Assembly (NCBI RefSeq): GCF_900634625.1
Contig: NC_041037.1
Coordinates: forward strand, 18,729,650-18,793,649
DNA: 64,000 nucleotides
Reading direction: 5' to 3'
From: Parambassis ranga
Taxonomy: Eukaryota; Chordata; Actinopteri; Ambassidae
The stretch's first letter is position 1. Each line of letters starts with the position of its first letter. The position numbers and the translations under genes were made by a program. The notes beneath the pieces were generated by a model. The model did not search any database. It had not been told where the DNA came from and saw only the letters and a list, made by a program, of their open reading frames with translations. Positions 24,877 through 37,356 of this stretch are shown here, one piece after another.

Positions 24877-24965
24877 GGTCTGCAACGACTAGTCGACTAG
24901 ACTAGTGGACTAATAGTCGATGGCAAAATTTGTCAGTAGTGATGTCATCGCATGGCATTCAAGCA
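24877..24965 (+). repeat. hAT-type MITE end fragment
   Basis: The words TCTGCAACGACTAGTCGACT, ACTAATAGTCGATGGC and GATGTCATCGCATGGC are typical of the terminal segment of common fish hAT non-autonomous elements that carry nested GACTAGTCGAC palindromes. No opposite terminus or 8-bp duplication was found, so it is a fragment. Confidence 0.45.
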
Positions 24966-25001
24966 TAACGCATTAGCAGTGGGAAATGTTTCTCTGGCTT
25001 G

Positions 25002-25064
25002 TAGCAGGATGATTGGGGCTTTGGGTGCAAGAGGTCCTGGGTTCGAAACCAGGGTAAGCTGTCT
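25002..25064 (+). other. weak tRNA-like segment with B-box
   Basis: GTCCTGGGTTCGAAACCAGGG resembles the T-arm/B-box of a tRNA (GGTTCGAANCC), and TAGCAGGATGATTGGGG upstream loosely matches an A-box. The T-loop would be one base too long and the acceptor stem is not found, so this is probably a remnant of a tRNA-derived repeat. Confidence 0.3.
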
Positions 25065-26594
25065 GTGAGGTTAGCGTAGAGGGAAAGTTGTTCCAGACTG
25101 TATGCATGAGCATGTGCAGCATGAGGAGGAGGATGCATCCATGTGACCTGCAATGTGCTGCACACCTCCAGCACACAGAATTGAAGTGGAGGTCTATTGT
25201 GCAACATTCAGGAGGAGGTTGAATATTTATTTTAAGTTTTTAACCTGTTTTCACAGTGAATGTTTTGCAGTGGTGTTTTACTGCATGCTGGAGGTAACTG
25301 GCACCCTGGCTCCCCTTAAATGAAAATCTGTCTGTCATCTCCCTATTGAAACTCAATATCAGCTTGGACACACTCTGTCCAGAGACCTTAGGACACTGGA
25401 ATTCAATAAACTTATGTTATGTTCCCTATGGACATAATTTGAAAAAAGACTCTTAAGGATTCTGTTTTTTTTTCTATCTCAAGTAGATCTTTTTTTTGTT
25501 TTTCAATTATTGTTATTTAGGTCATGTCTGGTGCCTTATCTAATTATTTAATTATTCTTTATTATGTCTTTTAGGCCCAAGCAATGCTACAATATGCTCT
25601 CATTTCATTGCTATTATTGTGAGAGTCATTTGCCTGACGTCCACTTCAGGGACACGCTGTGTGTGTGGGAAAGCGTCTTGCCACACACCCAACGCAGATG
25701 GCAGAGTGGATGTGATGTAAAGGTAAATTTACTGAAGACGTAAGTATTAGAATTAACACTAATAAAAGACGCAGCAGACCCAAAGAACACTGCAGTATAA
25801 GAGACCGAAAGACGGGGCACCCTTCTGCTATGGAGAGTGATGGATTGTTTTTCCCCTCTGGTGTGGGTGGGGCTTAATTACCTCTCTATACCAATACTTC
25901 AACATTGGTGTAATAATTACTTACCTGCGTAACTAAGTGTAGCACTTCTACTAGCACATACTGTAGTTTAGAGACACACAAAGAAACAATCTGAGGGACA
26001 GATGGACATTTAGATTGCTACACACAGACACTTGAGGAGACTTGGCAGATGGCACATGAAACAGCTTCTTGAGTGGAATCTTCTGGAATCACATTCTGAC
26101 ACAGGGGCAGCTGCTTGCTTAGCCTCCAGCTAGCATGAGGCTAATTAGCCCTAAAACCAGGCTAATGTGTCCTCAAAGCAGGCTAAATGTGAAAACATTA
26201 TGTACACATTTTATTTACTTTTTTTTAACATTTACACCAAACAGAAATAACATCACGACATCCTTGTAAACAGCTCTGACCCTGATCCTGAGGTGTGGAC
26301 TCTCTGTGCTCTCTGGTGCCAAGATGTTAGCTGCAGATCCTCCTGGAAGTCCTGGACGATGTAAAATGGAGACCTCTATAGAGCGGTGTTGTTTGCAGCC
26401 CACAACTGAATTGAGATCTGAGGACTTCAGAGGCCAAGTAAACACTTTGATCAACAGTCCACCACCGCTGTGGTAGGTATGGTCTGCAGCAATGCTCAGC
26501 TAGGTTCTACATGTCAAAGTAACACCCACTTAAATGGCAGGACCAAAGGTTTCCCAGCAAAATATTGCCTGAAGCATCCGAAGCATTACTCTGC

Positions 26595-26623
<29 letters not shown>
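26595..26623 (+). repeat. (CA)n microsatellite
   Basis: Uninterrupted CA dinucleotide repeat of about 29 bases. Confidence 0.95.
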
Positions 26624-26625
<2 letters not shown>

Positions 26626-27104
26626 GCCATCCATGTGATATCGAAGAAACCATCATTTATTGGACCAGGCCACTTTCTCTCGTTGCTCTGGGGTCCACTT
26701 CTGATGCCCATACATTGTACACAACTCTGTACACAACAAACTGTAAAGCACTGTGTGTTCTGACCAGGGTGGTCATACAAACACTGCTAGAGATGTGTTT
26801 ACACTAGTGTTTAATGAAATTTACTATTTACAAATACAAATAACACAATTAGGCCTACAGTAAGACCATACATCCATGTAAAATAAAGAGCTCCTCAAAG
26901 TGGTATGAAGCACAGAGAGAGGGGAGAAAGAGAGTGAGGGGGGAATGTTAACTATAAATGATTAATCATTCATTTTGGCACGTTTCACTGATATGAAATG
27001 ATAATAATTGCATAATAACAAAATTTATGGCAAGCTATTATAACACAGTCGGACACCAAGTCTAGTCATAGCATTATTTGAAAACAAAGGCTATAAAAGC
27101 AACT

Positions 27105-27200
27105 TTCTCTCTCTCTCTCTCTTTCTCTCTCTCTCACTCCCTACATGAAAAGTCTCTCTTCATTCTACTAACCACGTCTCTCTCCTCCTCCTCCTCCTCC
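27105..27200 (+). repeat. (CT)n and (CTC)n tracts
   Basis: A CT repeat with one TTT interruption at about 27105-27136, and a separate (TCC)n run at about 27180-27200. The region is strongly pyrimidine-rich on the plus strand. Confidence 0.85.
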
Positions 27201-30200
27201 CTCTGTGTTACTACTCTGTTGCACATTAAAGCTGTGTGCCACTCCTGTGCACAACTGTGATTTTGTTAAATTTTTCTGCATCCACTTGTAGGATTTTGAG
27301 CCTTTTTTTCTCTTAGCTTGTCTGTGTTCCCCCTTTCACTTTTGTAATTAATTGTCCATTTCCACAGACGGACAGTAATTTCTCTGTAACTCTGCTCGAG
27401 GAGGGAAGGGAGTAGCGGGCAAAGAAGAGAGAGAGTGTAGGGCACTGAGAGAATTGATTGGACTAGCCCAATATCCTTCCCCAAGAAAATCAACCAATGG
27501 GCCATGTGATGCGTCTCAAACACCGTCGCGACCGATAGAAATATTTATTATATATATTTTTTTAAAATTAACATTTTGACATTCCCAGCCCAAAAATGTG
27601 TGCCGGCTTACCGTAGCATTGCCTGGTTGTGCAAGATGGCCTGTCCATGCCTGGTTCTGACACCTTTCTATCAATACTGCCTGGAACCTGCCTTTTCAGC
27701 AGTTTGATCTACAGTAGTTCTTCAGTTGGACTTTCACTCCCCATTTGTATCTGTGAGCCACGGGCACCCACAATCCTGTCATTGGTTCACTGGTTTTTCC
27801 ATTCCTTGGACCACTGCAGATGGAAACACCCAACAAGAGCTACAGGTTTGGAGACCAAGTCAACAGCCATCCCCAGTTTAGTCCTTTTTCCTACTGCTAA
27901 CATCAGCTTTAAGGACAATATGTTCACTTGCTGATAAATATAACCCCTACTGACAGGTGTCATGGTAACCAGATCATCAGTGTACCCTCACCTGTTAGTG
28001 GTCTAAGTGTTATAATTGATTGGTGTATATGAATATAATGTATTGATTAAAGCATTCATTGCCTCTCTCTACCTGAACTTTGATGGCATCACTGCAGATC
28101 CAGCTCTTTGTTGTTGATCGTATGTACAGTGTCATCCTGAATCAACAAACTCAACCTCAACTGCAAGGCAAACACTGTTAATCGTACTGGAAACACTGAA
28201 GTGTACTGATTTAGAATAGGATTTGTAACCACAGGATATTTGGCTAAGATTATGAATATGTCAACATTTTAGATTGCGAACTTTAACACAAACATTTCTC
28301 TTCTCATTAACTCTGAGTGATGTTTTCACAACAGTGGAAAGGGAAATTCATTCTTTTTATAAAATCTGCTGGCACTACTTAAACATTGCAGTACACTGGA
28401 GGCAATATTCCTCCACCCATTTGCATTTTTGGCATCTAAAATCATCTGCTTTCTTCAGTGCGTGTAAAAAAAAAAACCTTGGGGTGAATGATTTTTGTGC
28501 TTTTCAGTCACGATGATGAACCAAATCCAGCCCTGACACAAACAAAATATATCCACCTTCATACCAAGCACTCAGTTGATCTAATTATCGAAAGGCACCA
28601 AGAGTAAATGGGTCAATGTAACACTGCAGCAGTAGATCATTCAGCAAACAGATCTACCTGCCAACCCAACATAATAGGATAAATACATTTGGTACATTTA
28701 ACCAGAACGGAGTAGTGCAATTCATCAGCAGTAACTGTGAATGTGTGTGTGTGTTGTTTAAATAGGCACGTCACTCTCCCATTTATCTATGCCAAAAAAG
28801 GTTGAGGGGTACTAAGCCAGGTGGATCCCATCAATTAGAGAGAATTCAACAAGCATCTCTGCATTATTCATGTGTGAGCACTCAGACACAAAGAATTTAA
28901 CTCCTAAACTCCTCTGTTAATTCTTTTTTTAACCAATGACCATATCTGTCTAACGTCACCATGGTACCCCAGAGATAAAAAGAAACTCACATCTCTCCTC
29001 TATTTCCCTCTCAGCTTATGCAGAGCTGACGTATCACTGATGTAAGAGACCCGTGATGGCTAATGTTGCATCACCATGTAACAGACGGTGTTTCTGTCCT
29101 CCTTACTGTGTTCCTCTCAAATGCCAAAGCAGGGTAGACGTTTGGACCTTTTACTTTCCCTTACCTCGCCCTGGTAGTAAATGTCATCCTATGATGACCT
29201 GTCTTCCTATGATGACAGCAAGGCTATTTTTCCCTTTTCAACAGCCAATTTAAACAAATGGCACACCAATCAAATAGTTAGCATATTTAAAATAAGGGAA
29301 ATCATCATTAGTCAGAGCGTAAAAATCTTGAGGCATACTCTGAATTAAACACCCTTTTCTGATACCTCAGCCCAGGTTTCTGCAACCTTCAACATCTAAA
29401 GAGCTATTTTGGCACCTTTCCTACCAACTATAATTCATGTGGAGCCACAAAACGTTTGCAGGGCTCAAGTTCCTAGTTTGTCCAGAGGTATAGTAACTCA
29501 TTTGTGGCACAGCACTGTCTTTGAAGGGTTTCAATCAATTAATCAATCAACCAATCAATTGATCATTGGTCAAAAGCCCTGGTCTCTTATTTTATTGAAT
29601 GATCTTAACAGCAGGTGGAACCATTTTCTCTCTTGCCTGCTTCTGGGAACTTGACCAGAACTTCCCACCAGTCCGTGTTCTTGTTTGATGTAGCATACAT
29701 AATGATCCACTTTTCTTTGCATAGCATGGAAATTGCTGCCAGAAAATATGTCATGATGCTGCTACCACTGCTAGCATGCATTGCTACATCACTGGTTTAT
29801 TCACAATATGCTGGCTAATATGTAAGTGGGAGTATTGCCTGAATATGGACATGAATCCAGATGTGGTGTGCATGTACCTGTAGTCAGTGTTTTTACATGT
29901 ACTATGTGTAATGCTATTTCTTGCTGCTTGATAGCTGTTGGATGTTGGTAACATCAATCATGAATGTTGGGTAAGTACGGGGGGAGGTGGAAAGAGCAGT
30001 GTTTCCTCGTCCCCTCACATGCTTGACTGAAGTGCATTTAAGGTACTTGACCCTTGAACTGCTCCAAGGGCCTTCTGAACACAGCTGTTAACTGTTCCCT
30101 GTTTTGGTCCATGTTCAAAAGGTGGGTTATAAAGAAGTTTCTGTAGGAAACATGAGCAGACACTGATGACACATGAGCACATGTCATCACTCGGGCAATC

Positions 30201-31352
30201 AATCATATTTTAGAAGAGGAGGGAGTTGGGACTACAAGTTGCAATAGTATATACACCCAGAATCCCACTCCTGATTGAAGGTCTGGTGTAAGTTGCATCT
30301 CATGAAGGATGAGAAACAAGCACCACGAGTTCAGATCAGACCATGTTTATTTGCCTTTGTAATGCCGGCTAAGAGCTAAAGTGGTGCTGGCACTTCTGAG
30401 ATGGTCCTCACTTGTCACTCAAAGGAGTCCCCTCATTCTGTATATGGAAATGAAGAACTGTCAAAAGCTGAAGTTCCATCCCATGGCCTCTGGGGCCAGG
30501 CTTGTGGGGCCTGTGTAAACAGATGGACAACATGAAAGTTGCCTAAAAGTGAGGCCAAAACATTTGGGATTAACACCAGGTGGCATGCTGCAGTAAAGGT
30601 CATAAGCCCCGCCTCCTTCATGCTAGTGGATGGGACATGGACCCAGCTAAAAACTAGAAGCACTCCTCAAATACATTTCTCCTGGAGATGGTATATGACT
30701 TACTTATGACTTAGTTAGCTCTTAGTGTGCTGCTCATGTAGAAGGAGGGTGTCTGGGAGGAACACTCTTTTCAGTCTTTTTCCATCATGTCAGGTGAGGT
30801 CTTCTGGGCTCACTTTTCTACAATATACAAAGTATACAGTGCTCTAAGTGCAAGTCAACATATATAGACCTCCATGTTTAAGGATTTTTTTTTAAATGAT
30901 CACAGTGATAACAAACTAGCCATGAACATCTCTGCAAAAAAAATCATCATCACCATCATCACAATGAAACTAGATTAGTAATCACACCTGATGTGTGCCA
31001 AATCCAGCCGAACTGTCTTCAACAGCAGTGATATTGTACACTGAACGCACCCCTTAACCCAGTGTGGTGATATATGTTTATGGGTAAGCATGCTCTGATA
31101 CAATATGGAAGATGAAAGACTCACTGAGCTTGGCTGTCTAAGGAAAGGGAAAGGTCTTTTAAAACATGAATCTGGCATCCCCTCCAAGGCGGCTTTAACA
31201 ATGTGCATTTGTGTTAAAGAATGTAACCCTTTAACAGCTGCCAGAACTTTATGATGTGAGCAAGATAAGGCGTTCACATGCATGCAGTGTGTGGCCACTT
31301 GTATGAATGGATCGCTTATGCTGCTCTTTCATTTTCAGGCTGATTTAATAAA

Positions 31353-31381
31353 GGGTGGGGGGTGGGGGATGGGGAGTAGGG
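31353..31381 (+). other. candidate G-quadruplex tract
   Basis: The run GGGTGGGGGGTGGGGG, followed by AT, GGGG, AGTA and GGG, has five guanine runs of three or more separated by loops of one to four bases. This fits the standard intramolecular G-quadruplex pattern. It is sequence potential only; no promoter or gene is nearby. Confidence 0.6.
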
Positions 31382-32269
31382 AAAAGATGAAGACAAAAAA
31401 AACTATTTGACAATAGCTGCAGTGTAGAGAAAAGTTGTTGCCTGGAGGCAGAAAGACTCTGACTCCCAAGGGAGACGTTCCTTTTTTAAAGCAAACTAGC
31501 GTCTAATTGGAAACAGCACTGAGGTCAATATTGTATCGAGGATCTGCCAAACAAAAAGCTGTTGTCCATCCCTCAAGGCTTGGACAGATGGCTTTTCCAA
31601 TTCAGCTACCACTGTGGCAGCCAGAGATGAGAGAAAAAAAAGACGATGCAACAATTTCTTTTTATGCATTTTTATTGGCTGGCCACAAAAAAATGACTCA
31701 ATAAGACCTCTTCTATTTTTTCAGTACCTACTCCTGTAAAACAAAAACATTCACACACACTGTCCTGTCTCACTTTTTGAGAGACATTTGCAACTGCAGT
31801 ACTCTCGCAGCTTATCAGTTGTACTCCCTTTATGTGAGGACAGATGACCTGCTCTTGGTGCTGAAGGATCTGCATTCCTAACCTGAAGCAGTCCTGGTTG
31901 ATGACCTGTACTGCAGCCAGTCACTAAGATGTAATCCATATTTTTTTGGTCTCAGTTTTTATTTTATATACAGGTACAGTCTAAAAATTTGGAGTCTGCC
32001 CCAGAGGTTGTAGGGTGAAACTGCAGTTCTTGACATTTCTAGATTTGAACATGCAGAGTAAGGGGACTGCTTTGGGTGACAGGTCAGGGTCAGCTCAGGT
32101 TTGAAACCTCAGCCACAGCTCTTTAGGGCCTTATTGGATTGGGGTTCTAGGCAGGCGTTGCCAAGACAACAACATTTCAGATGGTCGTCTTAACCTGTGG
32201 TATTTGTTCCTGCTCAAGAAGGGTCAACTAACCAGACCTTCAATCAGGAGATGCTGGTTGGCTGGCATT

Positions 32270-32478
32270 GGGCAGCAGTGGCTCAGTGGTATAGCAGGGT
32301 TGTCCAGTAACCAGAAGGTTGGTGTTTCAATCCCAACTTCTCCCTAGTCATTGTTGTGTGTCCTTGGGCAAGACACTTTACCTGCATATCCTCCAGTGTA
32401 CTCACTGGTGTATGGCACTCTTTGCTTGGCTGCCTTAAGCAATTTCCCCATTGTGGGACTAATAAAGGTTTCAAATTT
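32270..32478 (+). repeat. tRNA-derived SINE
   Basis: The head GGGCAGCAGTGGCTCAGTGG carries a polymerase III A-box-like TGGCTCAGTGG, and about 45 bases later a B-box-like GTTTCAATCCC. The body contains TGTCCTTGGGCAAGACACTT and the tail ends TTTCCCCATTGTGGGACTAA followed by TAAAGG. The complementary order of the same blocks is present at 43546-43740, confirming a dispersed family. It is non-coding and would depend on a LINE for mobility. The open frame on its opposite strand (32283-32474) is a shadow. Confidence 0.8.
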
Positions 32479-33511
32479 AATTTTTTAATTTAATTGTCCC
32501 TGGTGCTGAAGGATCTGGATCCCAGCTGACTTTTTTAGACATCAGAATTGCTTTTCCAACAGGCATCTAAGGGAAAAATCCACCTGGTTTAGGAATTAAC
32601 ACATGCATTGTGGACAGGCCTGTCAATTCTTAGGACAAAAAAAAGAAAGAAAAAAAATTCAAAGTTCTTCATGGGTGATTTATAGCCGCAGGAAACTTTT
32701 AACAAACACTGACAGAAATGAGCAACTAGCATTTGTAATTTCCTGAAAGTAGTCACCAGAAAAATGTAGATGAAATTATTATCACCCCCTATAAAAAGGT
32801 AATTTTTAATGTTTAATAGAGCTTTAAAACAATTTAAAACAACATTTGTACCATAACATTTCCTCTTAGAAAGCCCTTATTACTTTCATTTGCACAGAGT
32901 AACAGAGCTACCAGGGTTATTATTATTATGACCTCCTTAAAAACCGTCCTTTTTGTTTAGCCACAGTATAAATCACTGTTATTATGATATTATGTAGTCT
33001 ATGTCTATTTAACTGAGCGACACTGTAAGCATTTGATTTACACTTTAAAGTGGTGATTACTATCTTGCAGCACACACACAGAGTACACATTCACATAGTT
33101 TTGAAAGCATTGTGACTAAAGTGAAACAAACAGAGCTTAGTGAAAGTTCGGTCAGGAAGTCCCTCCCCTTTCTATCACTCTAGTCAGCTAATTATTAGAA
33201 GCATCTTCTTCTCCTATCAGTGACCATGTCCTTGCTCATGCAGCCAATCACATTCGAGCATTGTATTTGAAAATTGTCCTCTCTGTTGTCAGCTTTCTTT
33301 TCAGATCAAACCCCCAGGCACCACTAGTCAGCAGCCCAGGCCAGGTCAGCGTCTGATCGTCTCCTTCAACCCAGCTCCTCTCCACCACCACCACCAGGTC
33401 TAGAACCTGGGGGGGGGGGACAATTTTTCCTTCAGTTTCACCTCCCTTTCTTCCCCATTCTTGGATGATGTCACATTGGTGTCTATACACTGTTACTTGG
33501 CCTCTCCTGGC
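32479..33511. other. non-coding DNA, no recognisable feature
   Basis: AT-rich sequence. The 98-residue frame at 33248-33544 on the minus strand includes a poly-G run and has no recognised domain. Confidence 0.5.
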
Positions 33512-33899
33512 TTTACAATTAGACCTGCATAGGTAAGCCTTCAACTAACAGCTGCTTTAATATTCAATTAATTAGAATCCTTGAAATAATATTTCCACTA
33601 ATTAGATTACAAATCACACAATTAAATCTTTCGACCCCAGGCCTTTTTGGGCTTTTATTTGGCTAATATTATTATAGCTTATTAGCAGGCAAACATTGGC
33701 ATGAGCTTGTTATCGGCATGTGTAATTAAAAAATACCAGACAATAAAGATTATTATTTTAATCAAAAATGTAATTAATTCAACTTATTTTGCTGTTAATA
33801 TTATTAATACAAAAGTTTAATTAATTTAAAAAAATCATGTTTTGTCCAATTAAAGGAACACTATAATAAATTAACTGTTCTAAGAACAGTTAGCAAATG
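33512..33899 (+). repeat. direct repeat, copy 1 (old hAT-MITE-like)
   Basis: Starts near TTTACAATTAGACCTGC and ends near AACTGTTCTAAGAACAGTT. It aligns in the same orientation with 35216-35562, sharing CAACTAACAGCTGCTTTAAT, ATTATTATAGCTTATTAG, CATCATGTTTTGTCC-like words and the final TGTTCTAAGAACA palindrome. The start resembles the CAACTAAC...TTAAT...ATTAATT ends of fish hAT MITEs. The copies are clearly diverged. Confidence 0.65.
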
Positions 33900-34309
33900 C
33901 ATGCTAATACATAAATAAATGCTATAAATTAAACTTTAGCATGATCAGCGCATAGAGGAATGTCTGTGATGTTTTGGAGGATGGAGACATGTTACCGTAG
34001 TTACCCTCACCAAGCAATCACTGAGATTCAGCTAACATTAGTTAGCTAGCGTTTGCTGGCTCCATGCAGTGATGGTAGATTGAAATAAGTTAAGACCACT
34101 CATGGTCATAAGCCACAGTTAGGCAAACAAGGCAGCGAGTGTTGGAGACAGAGACGCTTGGCCACATCTAGTGTTGGCTTAGCTGTCGTGCTAACACGCA
34201 CTAACTTTTAATCATCACCAGTCAGATCGCAGCCATTTTGCTACGTCGTGGTCACTGTGGTCACAGTTGTTGGCTTCATTGAGGGAAGGAAAGAAAGAAA
34301 AGGAGTATA

Positions 34310-34490
34310 ACCCAAAGAACATGGCTCCCACAGTCAAACACAGTGGTGGCAGTTTAATGCTGTGAGGATGATTCAGTGTGTCTTCTAGTGACGAACTAGC
34401 TCCAGGAGAGCCTTAAATCTGACTGAAAATCTGTAGAGTGCACTTAAGGTCCATGCCAGGAGATCATTAAATCTGGAGGGGCTCATCATT
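34310..34490 (+). pseudogene. Tc1-like transposase relic
   Basis: CCACAGTCAAACACAGTGG continues into GGTGGCAGTTTAATGCTGTG, which reads as PTVKHSGGSLML, the conserved VKHGGGSVM-type block of Tc1 transposases. About 90 bases later, NLTENL-SALKVHARRSLNL can be read across one stop, matching the C-terminal block. The middle catalytic part is deleted and no terminal repeats were identified. Confidence 0.6.
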
Positions 34491-35215
34491 TTTTTACTTT
34501 TTATTTTAAAGTTTCAGAAAATTATTTTATTTCTGTGTACAAGGAATAACGTAAGCTTTCCAAATAAAGCTAGTATATTTGTAAAAGTTGTGTTATTCTA
34601 TTTTTATTTTGTCTATTAAACAGAATTTGGGAAATATTTAAAAAGAATATTAATTGTGTCTTAAACTATATATTCTGAAGCTGGACTGAAATTATAAAAA
34701 TACAAATACTGAATCTTAATTTGTCTCTTCAAGAAGCTGAAAATAAACATGTTTTATATGTTTATGACTGGCATGGATTTTTGTCCATATGCAGATGCCA
34801 AATAAAAAACCAGACAGATGTCTGAATACTCTCCTGGTGTGTTCAGCCGTTGCAGCGCGGAGCAGCAAGCGCTAGTTAGTCCACATGTCTGCGGTAACCT
34901 CCTGATACGCTTTGACATACGACCTTGAGGTATGTGTGTGTTGGTTGTGTGTGTCGCTGTGTGTGTGTGTGTGAGAGAGAGAGAAAGACAGGGAGAGACA
35001 AGACAGAGTGACAGCTGACAGCCCTGCAGGCAGTCAAACAGCAGACTCCCCGCAGCGCTGGCATCCTCCAGTCAGCAGGCTCTGACACACATTTAACCAG
35101 CCAATGACTGCGCCTGTGGTCCATGTGCTGCTCTTAGTGTGTGATTGTGGTTTTCACTTGTCCGTCCTTGTCTGTCTGAGACTCTGAAGTTCCCTCAGTA
35201 CTTGGATGTGCGATG
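34491..35215. other. non-coding DNA with (TG)n/(GA)n
   Basis: AT-rich DNA to about 34840, then a more GC-rich stretch (GTTGCAGCGCGGAGCAGCAAG) near 34850, which may be the interior of the same old element represented by the flanking direct repeats. No gene seen. Confidence 0.4.
34931..34986 (+). repeat. (TG)n/(GA)n compound microsatellite
   Basis: Interrupted TG repeats that pass directly into GA repeats. Confidence 0.9.
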
Positions 35216-35562
35216 CTTTACAATCAGACCTGCGTATTTGCATTAGGTGAATCGGTAGTAGGTGGGCAACTAACAGCTGCTTTAATATTCAATTAATTCA
35301 TTTTTAAATAATTTTTCAACTAGATTAGATTTTTGGCTATTATTATTATTATAGCTTATTAGCTCTTTAAGCATGAACTTGCTTTAGGCATGTGTTCATT
35401 TAAAAAAACAGACAGATTATTAATTTTAATTAAAAATATGTAATGAATTCAATTAATTTGTTCAATTTTGTTCATATTATTAATACACAACTAATTTTAA
35501 AACATCATGTTTTGTCCAATTAAAGGAACAATATAATATATTAACTGTTCTAAGAACAGCTA
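35216..35562 (+). repeat. direct repeat, copy 2 (old hAT-MITE-like)
   Basis: Same orientation as 33512-33899 and about 1.7 kb downstream. It shares the start (TTTACAATCAGACCTGC), the CAACTAACAGCTGCTTTAAT block and the terminal AACTGTTCTAAGAACAG palindrome. Its interior has several indels relative to copy 1. Confidence 0.65.
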
Positions 35563-37351
35563 TGCTGAAAACTCAAAACTGCCCCTCAGAAACAAAGCCC
35601 TTACTTGCTATGGATCCCTCTAAAGTGATCATTTAATCAAGTTTAATTATATATACTATTTGACAAATGTCCACTTTAAACATAAAAGTCGACTGTTCTG
35701 GCATCTAGTTATAAATTCCTGGCAGCTATGAGGGCATTCATGGTGTGACAACAAAGTGCTAATTGTTATCTTTCAAAGACATACAGAAAACTCTCCAAAC
35801 AAAGATGGCATATTAGCCCTGGTAGATAGATCGATGTATAAAAAGACCATTTTCTAGTGAATTTGTGTTTTAAAAATGTCTTTTTAAGAGTAAATGGATT
35901 AAACCTTATGAGTTGGTCCAAAGCGATTATTTATGGCCTGCCTATAAGACATAAAAGGCTTCTCATTACAACCTGTATTCGGTCTTTATCTAATCAGTGT
36001 GTTCCCATCAGGCCTCTAGTTACAAAGACAGCAGGGCCTTGGCTTCTCAACTCTCTGAGGTGACATATGGCTGGGATGACCTTCACCTGGCTGCTGTGGG
36101 GAGGTAGTTAATATTCCACAATTATCATCAACTGGCTACTCAGTGCAAAACTGAGTACATTTCCCCAAATGACTTCCTGTTACCTTTCATCAGGTATCTG
36201 GCACTACAAAGGGTGCAAGGGGGCCTTATTTTTGATCATGCCCACTTTAGCCAGGGATACAGACACTGGTTCTCTTGTAGGTCCAAACACATCTATAAAT
36301 GTTTGTCTCACCTGCAACACACAGAAAGACATTCATCCTGTCAGTATTAGACATAAGAAAGTGGCATCCTTCAGGATGGAAGTGACAAAACCTGTAGTTG
36401 TAAGTGTCCAGTTGGGGAAGGCTCTGAAAATGAGTTAATCCCAAGCAGCAACCTCTGAGGCTCAGACTTAAAGCCAATACAAAAATTTCAGTTCACTACA
36501 CAGACGCTAGAGGCTGGCTCTGAAAGCGAGTCAATGCAGAGGGGTAGCATGGGCCACCTCAGGAACCTGATTGGACACTTCAGGTGCCACTCCAAGTGAT
36601 TGACAGGTCATCTTTTATGTAATAGTGTGAATGATTGAAAGAGTTACAGAGTTATAGAGTTATACTTACCTTTAATACAACATTTATTTTATTATTTTTT
36701 TGGGTCATGTCAACATGAAACTAACTGCGCAGGCTCGTTAGTTTCACTTGAGTAAATGAACTTGTTTGCTACTGTCTGCCAACTTAAGTCCATCCATCAA
36801 TGACAGGCTGATAGACAACATGAGCAAATGTGCTTAGCCCACTTTGACTTGGTCATTGTAAGATAGCTCACAGGCCAAAAAGACTTATAGCCAAAATAGC
36901 GATGACTAGCTTACATGATTCATTTTAATTTTATACTAGGCATGAGAATGAGGACACGTAGTTTAGGATTCAGCCAAACAATCTTGATGTTTAACCAGGC
37001 TCTTATTTTGTGTAAGGACATACAATAAAGAGAAAAGGGAGATGCAGATCAGGCCCAGGTAGACCCCAGCCTCAACACCAGCAGCCCTGGCAGCTCCAAA
37101 CCTGGAGCCAGGCAGCCAGCCAGGCAGCCAGCCAGGCAGTGTCGTCATACAAAAGGATCCAGAATCTTGCTCAGTTCAGACATTAAAAAGTGTATCTTCA
37201 CACACTAAGGGTGATTTTGACAGAATAAACCTAATTTTTAATGTTGATTCAGCTTGCAAAAGTAGATAATTTTGGGTGTGATGTTTTATTGCTGTATATT
37301 TTTTCCAATATTTCATTAAAGGATGAGAGCAGGTACCACATTCATAATGTA
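35563..37351. other. non-coding DNA, small tandem repeat
   Basis: No gene recognised. A three-unit tandem of GCCAGCCAGGCA-type words lies at about 37107-37139. Near 36497-36545 the words GAGGCTGGCTCTGAAAGCGA and GTCAATGC resemble part of a common percomorph dispersed repeat. Confidence 0.45.
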
Positions 37352-37356
37352 AAGAG
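37352..37356 (+). repeat. target-site duplication of LTR element (left)
   Basis: AAGAG immediately before the LTR terminal TG; repeated exactly at 41117-41121 after the other LTR's terminal CA. A 5-bp duplication is typical of Ty3/Gypsy integrases. Confidence 0.9.

Larger units (their letters stand above)
25065..32269. other. non-coding DNA with microsatellites
   Basis: About 7 kb with no supportable gene. Separately listed are a CA tract, CT/CTC tracts and a guanine-run motif. A segment near 26570-26740 around the CA tract (CTGCCATCCATGTGATATCG ... TTATTGGACCAGGCCACTTT) resembles a fish dispersed repeat that I cannot name. Open frames at 27629-27934, 29409-29654, 30975-31298 and others show no family signature. 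Confidence 0.45.

Noticed and set aside
25002..25064. A functional tRNA gene
   Set aside because: The T-loop is one base too long, there is no acceptor stem and no clean anticodon arm; kept only as a tRNA-like relic.
26470..26807. Histidine/threonine-rich frames over the CA tract
   Set aside because: They arise from translating the dinucleotide repeat.
33878..33896. TGTTCTAAGAACA as a steroid-hormone response element
   Set aside because: Half-sites are everted with a one-base spacer rather than the AGAACA-3-TGTTCT arrangement, and the word belongs to a dispersed repeat.
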